Positions 1-12,700 of a DNA stretch of 64,000 bases are shown here, piece by piece (position 1 is the first letter of the stretch; each line of letters begins with the position of its first letter). The notes beneath the pieces are model-generated. The model did no database searches. It was not told the origin of the DNA and saw only the letters and a program-made list of their open reading frames with translations. The position numbers were made by a program, and so were the translations under genes. This stretch comes from Triops longicaudatus (lineage: Eukaryota; Arthropoda; Branchiopoda; Notostraca; Triopsidae), in assembly GCA_022885665.1 (NCBI GenBank), contig JAGQDJ010000139.1:82888-146887 (forward strand). Direction: 5' to 3'.

Positions 1-325
1 TTTCTTATCCCTTAGGATCTGACAGCTCGTCACGTGGCCGCACCTAATAAATACTCTAATAAACGTTTGCTTAAATTCGCTAAGATGGAAATACGTTACG
101 TTGAGAAAAGACTAATCAATTCCTTCTCCGTCGTTCTGGACATAACATTGGCTACATAGATGGACCTGATACCAAGAGGATTCCTTGGACTACGAAAAAC
201 GAACATTTAAGTTCTCACCTATGCACACCATTAAGTTCTTCAATATTTAAGGGGAAAAAGTGCAAATAACTGTAGGTGAAAAACGAACCCAGACTAAATG
301 CGCGTAAAGAAATATTAGGAAGAAA
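1..325. other. 3' flank of TPR-RRM gene
   Basis: This stretch lies downstream of the stop codon of the minus-strand TPR-RRM gene and probably holds its 3' UTR. I see no canonical AATAAA on the minus strand and no other coding signal. Confidence 0.4.
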
Positions 326-2541
326 TTACTCGATTTTTTTCGAAGTAGCCAGTGCAACAAGTTTGGATTTCTCCACAAATCTGGCATTCGGTTTTGCATA
401 ACGAATCACTAGCCTTCCATCATAAAGCATATGATTATTCAGGGCATAAAGAGCATCAGAAGCTTTCGCGATAGAAGTGAAGTTAACGAAGGCAAATGTA
501 GCCATAGGTGGTTTGTAGATAGACTCGATTTCGCCATAGGCCCCGAATAGCTTGTAAAGATCGTCCCAGGTAGCACTGTGCGAGACCGAACCCACCCACA
601 ACGAACGCGAAGGCTCAGGTACGCTAAAGAAGAAATCGAAACAGGAACATTTAATCCGTGAAATATTTCAATATGTAAAGATTCCCCGGTTCTTCATTTT
701 CTAGTACCGAAGAAATACCGTACTTAAGTCAGAAAAAGGGTTAGTTCTAATGTTTCGGCATTACGTACGCTGAAGACGAAAGATGTTGAAATACCTGCTT
801 TGCTATTAACCAGGGAATAATAAACAGAGAAAAACTTACTTCAACTAAAATTAAAACAATAAGAACAGTAATAGTTCACCTTGAATCCTGATCTCCGGAC
901 GAAACAGCACCGTCACAGCTGAGTGTGTAACCAGCTGCGTTTTCTCCGTCTTCACTTGCATTACCTCCATTTTCCTCATTGTGATTTCCAGCTAGCGCTA
1001 GCTTTTCTACATCCCATGTTAGCTCGTCAAGAGCATCCTAATTACCAAGCAATAATAGTAATAAAAATTAAAAATAAATTATAAATACGCAGCATCTTAC
1101 TTGGAAATTTAATTTCCTCTCCATAGCAGCCGCAGCTACGGTTTCCTCAAATCCCAGTTCAACGAGTTTCAAAATTCCAAGATGTTCCATTTCAGTTTGA
1201 ATTTCTTGTGTACAACCTATAATGTCCTTCGCTGTTGTGAGGGCTTCTTCAGCTTTATCAAACTGCATGAGAGATGCGTACGCTTTGCTCACTACTACAT
1301 AGGCTTGTGTACTGCGCGGAATGCATTCAATGACGACCTTCGCATCTTGCAGGGCTTTGTCGTATTGTTCTAGTTTGTAGAAACATTTAGCTCGTTCCAG
1401 GTAAATTTCTATTTCTTTCGGAGCAGTAGCGATAGCTTTATTCAATACAGAGCAAGCTTCAGATAGAAAATCCTGCTGCATCAACGACGAGGCTAACTGT
1501 CGAAGCTCTTGAAACTTCTCCATTGGCTGATCCCAACAGTGAAAACAGTTAATTAATAAATCGAAAAACAAATTCGCAAACTCAAAAGAAAACTTTCATA
1601 ATAAATTTTCACAGCAAGTCCCTTCGGCAGTACTAAAGCTAAATTCAAAGAGAGTGAAAAAAAAGCAAGACTATTACCAGTTCTGTTCATAAAAAAATGT
1701 CGAAGAGGCACAATGCGCTGAGTTGGATCTTTCACCACGGAAAGTTGTTCTTGCTATTTACGTCACTTACTTGCTTTTCAATTAATTAAGGAAGGAGGCG
1801 CGGAGACGAAGTCTAGCTATGAAAGGATATGGCAAGTGCGATTTGAGCCCCCTTAAATCCATTATTTTATGAACAGTAGTATATGTGTCAACAGATTAAA
1901 ACCTATAATTTTACTACATGTAACACTGATTTGAAAATAATATAAATACTCAAACAATAGGTAAAAATTTATACATGTAAAACTACCTTTTGCCCAACTG
2001 TAGAAACGCTGCTCATATTCAAGTTCGACTTCTGCATGGATTTGACCGCAAATGCTGAAGATGGATCAAGCTCGCCTTCCAGGCAAGTTCCATTTTCTTT
2101 GTTCTCAACTGTTTCACAATAATCATTCTGTGCCTGGGTACTTTCGAAGACGGTTGAGCCTGTTTGGGCTTGTTTTTTAGCTTGTTTTTTGGCCTTCTTC
2201 TTTTGATGTTTCCTAATGTTCTTTTCGCGCTTTCGGCGTTGCATTTCCTCTATCTCAATAAGTTCAGCAGCTTTCTTGTCTGCTTTTTCCTGAGCTTCCT
2301 TTTCACGCCTTTTCCTTTGCTCCTCAACCATTTTTGGAGCCACAGAATCAACTGGTTTATCCATAGGTTCATGGTGTTGGTGTTCTTGTGACATGGAACA
2401 TCGGTAGTATATTTTCTCAAAAATGGAGCGGTCTAGTTCACTTAATACTTCAGGGAAGCTTCGCTGATAAAGCCTGTACCTAGTGTCACTATCGGACGAA
2501 TTTCCATCGTCGGAATCCCCATAAGCGTAGTAGTACGCCAT
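326..2541 (-). CDS. TPR and RRM domain protein (4 coding exons)
   Basis: Exons on the minus strand are 1987-2541, 1101-1526, 880-1037 and 326-623, all with GT-AG borders and compatible phases; 478 aa. I start at the ATG at 2541 (protein begins MAYYYAYG). It has a good context and lies 36 nt inside a putative acceptor near 2570. Order of regions: an acidic, Tyr-rich N-terminus; a long Lys/Arg/Glu-rich predicted helix (about residues 80-130); a TPR block in exon 2 (residues about 186-300) with typical helix pairs; an acidic linker; and a C-terminal RRM (residues about 385-460) with RNP2-like LWVGSV and RNP1-like TFAFVNF. The charged-helix-plus-TPR half resembles TTC31-like proteins, but I cannot assign orthology. 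RNA binding is inferred from the RRM, and the TPRs suggest a protein partner. Confidence 0.8.
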
Positions 2542-5500
2542 GTTGGTAGCCTCGCGGCAGCTTGACTGCCCCTGCAAAAATTTCCTGCGCTTAGGACTCC
2601 ACGCTAAAAACTGTAATGCAAGTATTCATACTGTTCAGTTACTTACTCTACCGAGTTCGCCTGAAGAGTACGCCTACTACAAACAGCTCTATTTTGCACA
2701 ATAATAATAACAGCATGTAGTCGCCACGTGAAACTCAACGCTAGCGGTCGGGTAACTACATTGTGTAACAATACGCTACCATTTCGAATTGCGCACAGCG
2801 CTTGTGACGAAAGGTGGACAACCGTCGAAATGTTCGAAATAGAGATAAAAGAAAAAGGAAAAACAGCTGAGTATCATGTTGAAAGGTCAAAAGAGAAAGA
2901 ATTGGCACAAGCGAGTGAAAGGGTGGTATCATTTCGAAGAAACGCACCGACTTTGCCGTGCATGAACCTAATCGGGGCTAAATACAGAAGCGGTAAGCTA
3001 GTCGTACGAAGGACTCGGATTCGGAAAGAGCAATATTTAACCAGCAAATGAGGTTTTCGGGTTCCTCAGGAAACTAAGCAGACTCATCGAGTTTCTTGGA
3101 TCACGACTCGTCGTTGTCATCCATACGTTGAAGCTTGACAATAGATCTACCTGGCTCATGTCAGGGACTTTTCTGATCCGGTAGCCTAAAATCCATGATC
3201 GCAATCCGTTTTTCAAAACATCGCAACCTGTAAATCTAAATAAAAGAAGGAGAATCGATCATCGAAATTTGTGATTCGAGCTCAGAGACACGAGATCCGA
3301 AAACCAACGTTCGTGAACATGTCGGAAAACGTTGCCTCGGTTCGACAACCAACGTTGACTGGCTTTGACCTTTCGACTCAAAAGCCTGCAGTAGTCCGAT
3401 ACAGGTGTGAAAAGTGTCTCGGAACTACATGCTGATTGTTAGCTATAGATTGCTATTAGTAGCTCCATCCTTAGTTAGTTGGGATTTCTTATTTTTTACT
3501 TTATTTTCATTTTTGTAAATTTTATTTCATGCTCTTGCACACGTTTCTCGTACGTCTTTTTAGAACTAAGTCGAGTCATCGCTCAAAGATTAATTATGGA
3601 TTATAATCCAGATATCAGGTCGCTTTGAATTCTGAATCAACTTCTGGCCCGATCATGTCGTGTGAATAGGGGTTGATACAGCTCTTTTTTTAGTGTTCGT
3701 TTGCCAAATCTTAATTGTGCGAGTAAAGCTTATTCGATAGAATGAGTCCAGTTTGAGTGAAACTCTAATGACGAATGAAATTTAAAGCATGAATAACTGA
3801 ACCGTCTCGCACCCCTTCAGAGTAGCGTTTATGGGATATCACGGTCCACACAACCTGGGCACGCAATGCAACAAGAGATGCGACTGGACGATTTGTACAC
3901 TCCTCTGATTTCTGTTTCCATTTCGTGTGCAGATAAAATTATAATACTGAAATAGACGCACTAGATTAATTTATCATGTAGCTGTTAAATCTGGTACTGT
4001 GAGCTTTATATAAAAAAAATAAGGTTAAACACTCGTAAGAATTAGGGTTTCTTCCAAGTGTACAAATTGTCAGGCAAGTGGTCAGTTTGGGCTTTGGGGT
4101 GGAACAAAATGTCCGTGTGTTTTGCTGTAAAGAAACTATTCAGAATTATGACTCCGACGTTTCTGTGTAACCTTCCCTTCACCTTGTTTTCAGACGAACA
4201 TTTTTTTTTTATCTTTCCTTGGTTCCGAGACTCCGTTAACTTTTACCTAATCTGGGGTAATTTACGCACTATTGAGATGCGCCGTTCTATACTGACACGA
4301 AAAAGCCTCAAGTAACCATCTTGATACCACGTTGAGCATTATAGGGAAAACCTCGCGATATCTGCGGACCTCGTCCACAACAACCGATTGTTTGGTGTAA
4401 CTAGTCTTTGTTATAACTATGTCTCATTTTTCTTCTCGTGACTTTATTAATTTCCTTTATTTATTGGTGCTGATTTAGACTCCTTAGTTTTCGCTGAGTC
4501 AATTGTGAGAAAGCAACTAACTGATCTCTTTCATCGTTTAGTTGAAAGGTTTTATAACACTTTCAGTACTCCAATTTCCGCTTCTCCATCAATCTGATAC
4601 CAACTAGATGCACTCCCAAATTAGTCCGTCAGGTGAATGCTTCCTCTATTAAGAGACGAATATCTTGCTCTACGGAGTGCTTTAAATCCTAGGTAAATCT
4701 TAACTAATGCTCCTCTTTTTACAGGTGTTATCCTGTAAAGCCAGCTTAACTCCACAAACTTAAAAACTTACAAATCCGTAACCCTGAAAGATGACAGGTT
4801 TAATTAGTCAATATTCAAATTCTATCCAAGTAAAGCTCAAGGTAACAAGTCAAAAGATTTTCGAAAAAACGCTGGTTTACAACCTAACCCGTACAGTTCG
4901 ATACAAACAAAGCGGCACAGGAATTACAGGCGTACAGGGCTATGTAGGCATGGAAGGCTTTTATAATTAGTATACGATAACCACTTGGAACAACAAGATA
5001 GGGTATATATAGCCAAAACCACGCACATGTTCGTTATCGTAATGTTGTAAAGGGGTAAGGGGGTTGTAAAATAGGTGGTGTGGGACAACAGCGGAACGCA
5101 AGTATAGTAATCCAAGTACAAACAGGGGCGAATTGCAATAACTTCCTAATGAATTTTTCTAAAAAAAAAAAAAACAATACAAAGAAAATTGAACTATCAC
5201 AGCAATAATATTTAAAAAATTCATCCATAGACCAAAAAAAAGGGCAGGGGAGTTTTAACAAGGAGGGAGTCAAAAGAAGGGTTTGTTTGCAAGAAGAGGT
5301 TTTGACATCTTTTTCTTCAAAGCAAATATTGTTTTTTCACGCACGGCACACAAATCCCTGGAACATCGTGAGATAGTTTTGCAATGTACGAAGAGGGAAG
5401 TTAAGGAATCATTATTTCTTTTCTTTTTTTTTTCTTTTTTTTGGAAGGTACGTTCACTTGAATCAAGCTGGACGACGGAGGACGGCAATGCTGGACAAAT

Positions 5501-6714
5501 TTTTTCTTTACTTTTTTTAAGTTGTCTGAATACCAAAAATCGAACCGGTGGCCAATTATTGTAGGTTTTCGTCTACGGAAAGGAAACAAAAGGTTGGCTT
5601 GAACCGGAATGTGAGACAAAGCTGAGGGGTTAGAGGAGATTTCTTTAGCCCACAAACAGCGGGGTTGAAAATTGGGAGAAGTAAAAGTAGCACAAAATCA
5701 ACAATGGAAACAAGTTTCGTCTCTCAAACAATCCCTTCCCCAATAAGTTTCTTTCTTTGGCCGTGATTGGTTCTTTCACAACTTGCTATTGCGTAGAAAG
5801 AATAAAAGACGGGAGACTGAAGAGCAACCGGCAGGAAATAAATCTGGAGCGTGACAGCCAATACCAAAAAGGCACAAAAATAAAATTAAAAACCCTTAAT
5901 AAGCCATACAATCGCTGACACAGTAATTCAAGTTTGCATAATTCTAAACATAAGCTGGGAGAGATCAAATCAAACAAAACTTCCATTACTGGCCCGCTTC
6001 GTGGCAACGCAAAAGTGTACACCCTTAACTTGCCAATCTAATACCCTCTCCTTCCCCCCACACACGTTAAGTAAAATATTCCCCCAAAATGTCTAAAAAT
6101 CTTTTGAACTCCCGTTCACCCTTCTAACAATTTGTGGAGGCAAAACATGGACACAACTTTTACCACATTACAATTGGACAAGGCTTGAAAACCGAATTCC
6201 CATCTATGGGACTAAACAGCTTGGCGGGGTTCGTAATTGGTTTCAAAAACTTTTCAATCATCAACTAGCAGGGAGAAAGAACGCTTTCCTATCTTCGAAC
6301 AAACATACAATTAGCGTTGTCTAGTTTACCTTGTCTTGGTGGGAAAATTTTGGTGGAAATTACGCATTAAAAACGCTTAAGGGGGTTATGCGCAGTTGCG
6401 ATAACAATGGCAAAAAGATGATATTCCTTTACTGCGTTAATAAAGGCTTAATTCCGAGTAAAAGTTGCTTGACAGTTTTTCCAGGTGAATTCGAGAGGTT
6501 CACTATAGAAAGACAACTTGGAACGTGGAGCAAAAAGGGGACAGGGGCACGATCGCCTCAAAAATGTGAACGAGTATGGCTTGAACAAGTGGTTGGTGGG
6601 AACTGGGACCGGGATTTTCATGGCTTCGGGGGCGAGGAAGAAAACGTGGCAGCCCATTCACAGTGGCTCCAAATCTGTTAACGAAGGAAGCTGGTGTATT
6701 TCTACTGAACCTTT
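2542..6714. other. intergenic region between TPR-RRM and RNF38/44 genes
   Basis: This 4.2-kb stretch is the 5' flank of the TPR-RRM gene and the 3' flank of the RING gene. The open frames here (for example plus strand 2728-3051) look like no protein family and lack splice-compatible continuations. There are short A/T homopolymer runs, for example near 5160-5175 and 5420-5445. The first about 100 bp upstream of 2541 probably holds the 5' UTR and a short leader intron ending near 2570. Confidence 0.5.
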
Positions 6715-9700
6715 CTACTCTGCGTTGCCGAAATACTCAGACGCATCGCCACGGCAAATAGGACAGGTGCGATTCGACTAGAAGAGAAAAAGGAATTGAA
6801 TAAATACACGAATAAGTCCAATGATTTCGAAAAAAAATACCAAGTGAACTGAATGCTTTCCAAAAACAATATTTTTATAATAACAAATCTCTGAATCAGC
6901 GCTAAAATTTGTTGCTTACTTTGAGCCATTTGTCGACACACTTCGAATGGAACTCGTGGCTGCAAGGCAATACTCGCAGCGTCTGCCGGGTTTCAAAATC
7001 ACACATGCACACCACACAAGTGGTTTGCCCACCTTCCGGAGTTTCTCCAGTGTATCTATGTGTAAAACGACAAAAGTTTAACAAAGCTAGACATTAGGCG
7101 AAAAAATAATGAGAAAGTTACCTGTAAGATGGCAGCTGCTCGATTTGGGCCCTCGAGAGTCCCCTTGGTTTTGCTTCGCCGAGTCGTTCCGCTAAATTGA
7201 GTAACGCTTCGTAATTTTCCGTTTCGGGGGAATCTGGTCCTGAGGCGCTCAAATCAGTTCCGAACGGGGAGAGGGGCGGGTTCGAGAGCATGGCCAAGAA
7301 ATGGAGCAAGAAGCCAGGGTAGGGCGGAGGAGGCAAGGGCGGGGCGCGCCATCTTCGGCTGTTGGCAGCCATTCCGTTGCTCAAGCCTGATGCGCCCGAA
7401 ACCACGCCAACTGGGCCTCCATTATTAGCTCCCCGACGTCCTGCACTCAGTCTTCGGCTACGCTGGTGTAGCATTTCCATTTGAGTAGCACGCGCCTACG
7501 CAAATCAAAAATAAATTCATGAGAACCATTTTTCAAAATTTTTAATATTTTTTAAGTAAAGGTAAACAAACTCCCACTATTAAAAAATTCGTTTTAAAAT
7601 CGCTCAGAAATTACGATTTCCACAATCTCCCAGAAAGTAGCTCTATTCACAAGTATTAAAAAGAAAGTTTAGTATGCAATAGTGAATTTTGCGGTGAAAG
7701 GCAAATACAAACTTATTTATTTTAATTTCTTTTACTGTTATTTTGTTAGTGTGAACAGGCCTTAGAACGAAGCAATATGAAATAAACATACATCTGCTAG
7801 TAATAAGGGGGCGCTGGCAGTTACGTGGCCCATATGTTGGGCTGGCATGGGTCCGTGTGCGGTCATGATGTTCCTGTTGTGATGAGCATGGGGTGGGAGG
7901 GAGTGAGAATGGGAATGGGCGTGGCTTAAATTAGGGTTATTGGCGGGATGCGATGAATGGTGTGAAGCCAGGTGAGCAGGGAGTCGGTGAGCATGTGCGG
8001 GGTGATGGGGGTGAGCAGGAGGGGGAGGAGGACCAAGATGCGGGTGGGAGGAGTAGGAAGAGGCGTGGCTGGCGGCACCCGCTCGCCGGTGCGCTTCCGT
8101 CAACAAATCCATTTCAGCCGCTGCGGCAGCAGCGTCCGGCGAACGCTGCGCCGCACCCATATTGGTCTGATGGTGATGTGCGTGCGTGTAAGCTTGGTTG
8201 TGTCCAGGCTGCAGCACGCCCACTCCTACACCAACACCCACGCCTACTCCAATCCCGAGACCCATGGACGTGACGTGGAGCTGTGCAGCGGAAGGGGCGT
8301 GAGCAGGAGCGTAGGAGGCACCACTAGTGGGCGGAGTCTGCGGAACTACGCCCACGAAGGGTGAAAAACCTTGCGGCGCTGGGATGCAGCCATTCAATTG
8401 CGGTAACTGCAAATACACGAGACGAAAAACTGAAATTAGCACATAATTTAATCGTACATGGCACTAGACTTAAAATAAGAATTACCAAGACAAAGAAAAC
8501 AGAATTATAAGATACTAAATAATATATTATGGTGCAACTAAAGAATCATACAACGAAAACGCTATCACCGTTTGTGAGGAAAGAGATGTGTTGGACAAGG
8601 TGTAAAAAACACGACATAAAACTGGTAGCTCATAACGCAAAGTGCAAAGGATAGGAAATTGGACTTTGTGAAGGACGATGTTCAAGTTTTTGTTAACCCT
8701 ATTACTTTCTGTGTCAAGGGGTTGGTAGTGGGGGAAAACATTAAAAATAAGATAAGAGTTTAGCTGAGGGCCCAGAACTGGAGAACGGAAGAAGGCAGAA
8801 TTGTAATATCGGAGCAATGTGATTTCTGGGCCCATCCTCCACCCATCGTGTTATTGAATTCTGAAGAGGAAAGCGAAGACAGTCAACTGAATTTTGGAAG
8901 CTCGATTACATTACGGTTGTCCTGACAACCCGAAAAACGGAAGTGGAAAGCTCTGACCAACGCGTGGCACCAACTCAAGAGCAAAGTCAAGTTATTTTAC
9001 ACTTGGCGAGACGTACTGCTGTCCCTGATTGTACGGAATTTAAGGCCATCTTCATCTACTTCACTTCACTTAGGGAGGCATAAATCTCAACACAATGTGC
9101 CGTATTTATCAAAACATCCTCACAAAACCACGAAAAAAAGTTGGAGAAAGTTTCGCTAACAAAACGAACATTTGAATTTATCTCCTTTACAACACGACCC
9201 ATCAAAAAAAGAATTTGCATTTCTTCTATTCAAAATACACGGCCAAAACTATGTGATATTTAACGCCCTTTTTTAATCGTATTTCTCTACAAAAATTTCA
9301 GATCGATCAATTTCCTTTTCTTAAGGCAACCTTAACGATTTTCCACTCAACGGCTACGCGTACACAGGTGACTTGCCTTTCATATAAAAAAGGATCGAAC
9401 CGTATATTTTTTTCGGAATAAAGGAGACTTTCCTTTGCTCTAACCTAACAATTGCAAGTGCGCCCCATCAGTCGACAGAAGAATATCCGAGCTTGTTTTT
9501 TCCTCTTCCTAATTCCGTAATTAGGGGCCAATGCTGTGCTTCCTCACTTAACGCGTAAATCTGGTGCAAAGCTTCATTACCAAGACGCTAATGAATCCCG
9601 AGATCCAGTCACCCCGCGCTCTCACCCCTTTCCTCTCATCTCAATCCCCCGCACAGAGCCAGGCTTGACAACAAGCCTCAAGAATTGGACAGTAATTACC

Positions 9701-12700
9701 TGGCAAGCGCCGGGAAAGTGCGTGGCGGTACAAGTGTACAAAGATTGCATTTGGCATGTAGGTGTGAGCTGGGGTTGCGAAGGGTTGGTGCCCGTACACA
9801 AAGAAATATGTGATCCCGCTCCGTGGCTGTGCACTGCTGCAGCGGCCGCCGCAGCTGCCGAGTACAAACTACCCAGATTGGGTGGCAAGCTAATCGGGAT
9901 GGACACAGGTACCTAAAAAGAACAGAAAAAATCATTAGTTACTTCAACCTGCATTTACGACACTTCTATGCTTTCCTAATCCAATCTACAAAGATTTTCA
10001 AAATATGGCGCTTTAATCCACGTGAAAACATTCCAACTTTCTCCTTTGCTTCGGTTCCGTTTCAAACAATGGAAGTCAAAAGTTTGCAGCTATTCTTCTT
10101 TCAAGTGCAAATTTTCCTTTGTCTCCTATTTATCTTTATGAATAAATAACACAAAGAGCCCGGACGTAAAGCCGGTCCTGTTTCTCCCCCGGAATCAGAA
10201 ATTTCTTCCTTGGCAGTACAAGGTGTTGCACACTAGTTTGCCCTGGAAAATTCGCAAGTTGTTACCCCCCAAAAAAGCTCTTATTCTAGAAAGAATTCCG
10301 GGTTAACAAAGATATTGCGCATTCCAATAGCCTATTTGGAAACTGTGTATCGTATGTTTAGGTTGGCACAAGCAACGGGAACCTTACACTCCTACCGAAG
10401 CTACATAGCAGACTTTACTCCATTTTCTCCATTGCTTTCATATTAGTCAGCCATGTAAAACAATCCGCCATTCATCTCCGGTGTCACCCCAATGGTTGAC
10501 ATAAAGAGTTGAGTACACCATTTTTCCTAGCTAGGCGCTAATCTCACTAATATCCCCTTCGTTACTACAACGCAAAAGCGCAACAAAGAGAATTCACTTT
10601 GACTACCAAGGTTACTATACTTTCCGTCATCCGGTCGACAATGAAATGTATTTAATGAACCTGCTTCGCAAAAAAAAAATGTGAAAGAAATTGCATAAAC
10701 ATCACTGTGGCTCAACGATCAAGCTCCACGATACCCTTGATTCTATTTTAACGTTGAGCTCCCCCAACATCCACGCTATCAACTCTTTTTTCCCCAAAGC
10801 AAGACCCTATTCATAGCTTCGTTGCCCTCTCGTCAACCTACACGGAGCGACGTTTCTTATCTCTGAAGCCTATATAGCTGTAAATCACCGATAACTTCCT
10901 CATAAGCCCCTTACAGCCCCAAGAAAGGCCCAGTAACGAATCTTTGCTGCTCCCCCAGTAACGTTAGTAACCAAACCGCAACGTTGCTTTCCCATCTCCC
11001 TTCATTCTTTTCTCCGAAAATCCCCGGAAAAGTCTTTCCAAATGCCGAAGATGTTCAATCAATAACGTTCAAGCTCTAAGAAAATGATCGGCGGGCGTTA
11101 AGGAGAAGGATCCCGACAAGGGAGTCGGAAGAAAGGGCGCAAAGGCGGGAACAAGCTCTTGAAAAGGAGGATGGTGTTGAGGGGACTACTAGGGATTTTT
11201 TTTACCGTCACGAAGGAAAGGACGCCCATGGCGGTACCAACATCAACGACGCCTCGTAACGGCATGGTGCAAAGCAGCAGCATTGCAAAACCAACTCGAC
11301 GCTATACCACTGTCCAACGAGTACGGGCACGACTCGATGAGCGCTGGGCCAACTGCCTCTTTTCGACTTGTCAAGCGACAACAAAAGCGCGTTTTTTTTC
11401 TTCACCTCCAAATAAGCTAACTCGGCACAGTTCATTAAGACAAAAAAGCCACTTTTAGGGAGTTTTAATCCATGGCGCTCACCAAGACGTTAGTCACCCA
11501 TAACACCAAGCGCCCCTCCCCTACGCGGGAAATTTCTTTATGGTTTCCAAACTACGGTTTGCATGGCGTCAAGTGTCCATGTTTGCACCACAACACATTT
11601 GTTCGTTCCGTTCCCTTTTTTCTTTGGCTCTTGCCCCCGAAAGCAAAGCAAAACGAAAGCGAAAGCAAAACAGCTCTCCCAAATTTCTTTGGCCAGTTCA
11701 AGTAAGAGCGCCCATCCCTGAGCGAAGTTTGGCAACGGTTTGGCAAGTGGATTAACCGACCAGCCAGTGAAGAATAGGGAACCGATGGACGCGAAAAGGA
11801 CAAGGTGCCCTAGCCGCGCTTGCTCAGACGCGCCCGGCCAAGACTTGCCTGCCGCTCCCGCTCCACGAAACCCGGGGACCCAAATGCGGACAGCGGGAGG
11901 AGCCTACAGCCCGTATTGACGTCTATGTAAGTTGTTATACCTTCGCCCTCCCACACCACCTACTTCCATTTCATTTTCTCGAACTCCCACCACCCCAACC
12001 GTCCGCCTGCGCTACCTTTTCGAAGGTTTCCTTCGCTGTCCCGTATTTACAAAGATACAAAACCCCTCCCCCATGCCTTCGCTTTTCCCATGCGTGCTGT
12101 GTTGACACTCCCTTCCGACAACGCACCAAGAAAACTTGGTAACGTTTTTAGACCTCGTCCAACATCGTCTTTTCACGCGCTTAATTAACAATAATCATGA
12201 ACTTAAATCAAATGAAGCAAGAAACTTCCCCTAGAACAGATCAGTATTCCATGCGATAGAAAAAACGTGTGAAAACTCCCTTCACTCGCATGGGTACAGT
12301 GAAAAACCTTTCCAGAAGAAATGATCCACTGAGCACACTTGGTGCGCAGCTCACACGGAACGGGGCAGCACGAGATCACCGGACCCTGCTTATCACTTTA
12401 GGGAGCACTTTTTTTCGCAAAAATCACGAGCGCAATTTCCCGGCGTTGATACCACCTCGTCTTCTCCGTTTATCTTCAAACCCCCTTCACCTCTGATAAA
12501 AAAGCCTGAATACAATCGTGGATGGAGCAGCAAACCTATTCTTTTCGGAGAACTTTAGAAAGCAAAATGTTACAGCGAAAATTCTTCTGTATAGTCTTAA
12601 CACAATCATCTAACACTACGTCTCAAAGAGACTTCTCCGCTGCATTGCTGCATGAAAAAAAAAGTATTTTTAACACGAGGTTCCCATTTATTTTCATAAT

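Noticed and set aside
7953..8364. Plus-strand open frames opposite RNF38/44 exon 7
   Set aside because: They are shadows of the GC-rich coding exon on the minus strand, created by its repetitive codons.
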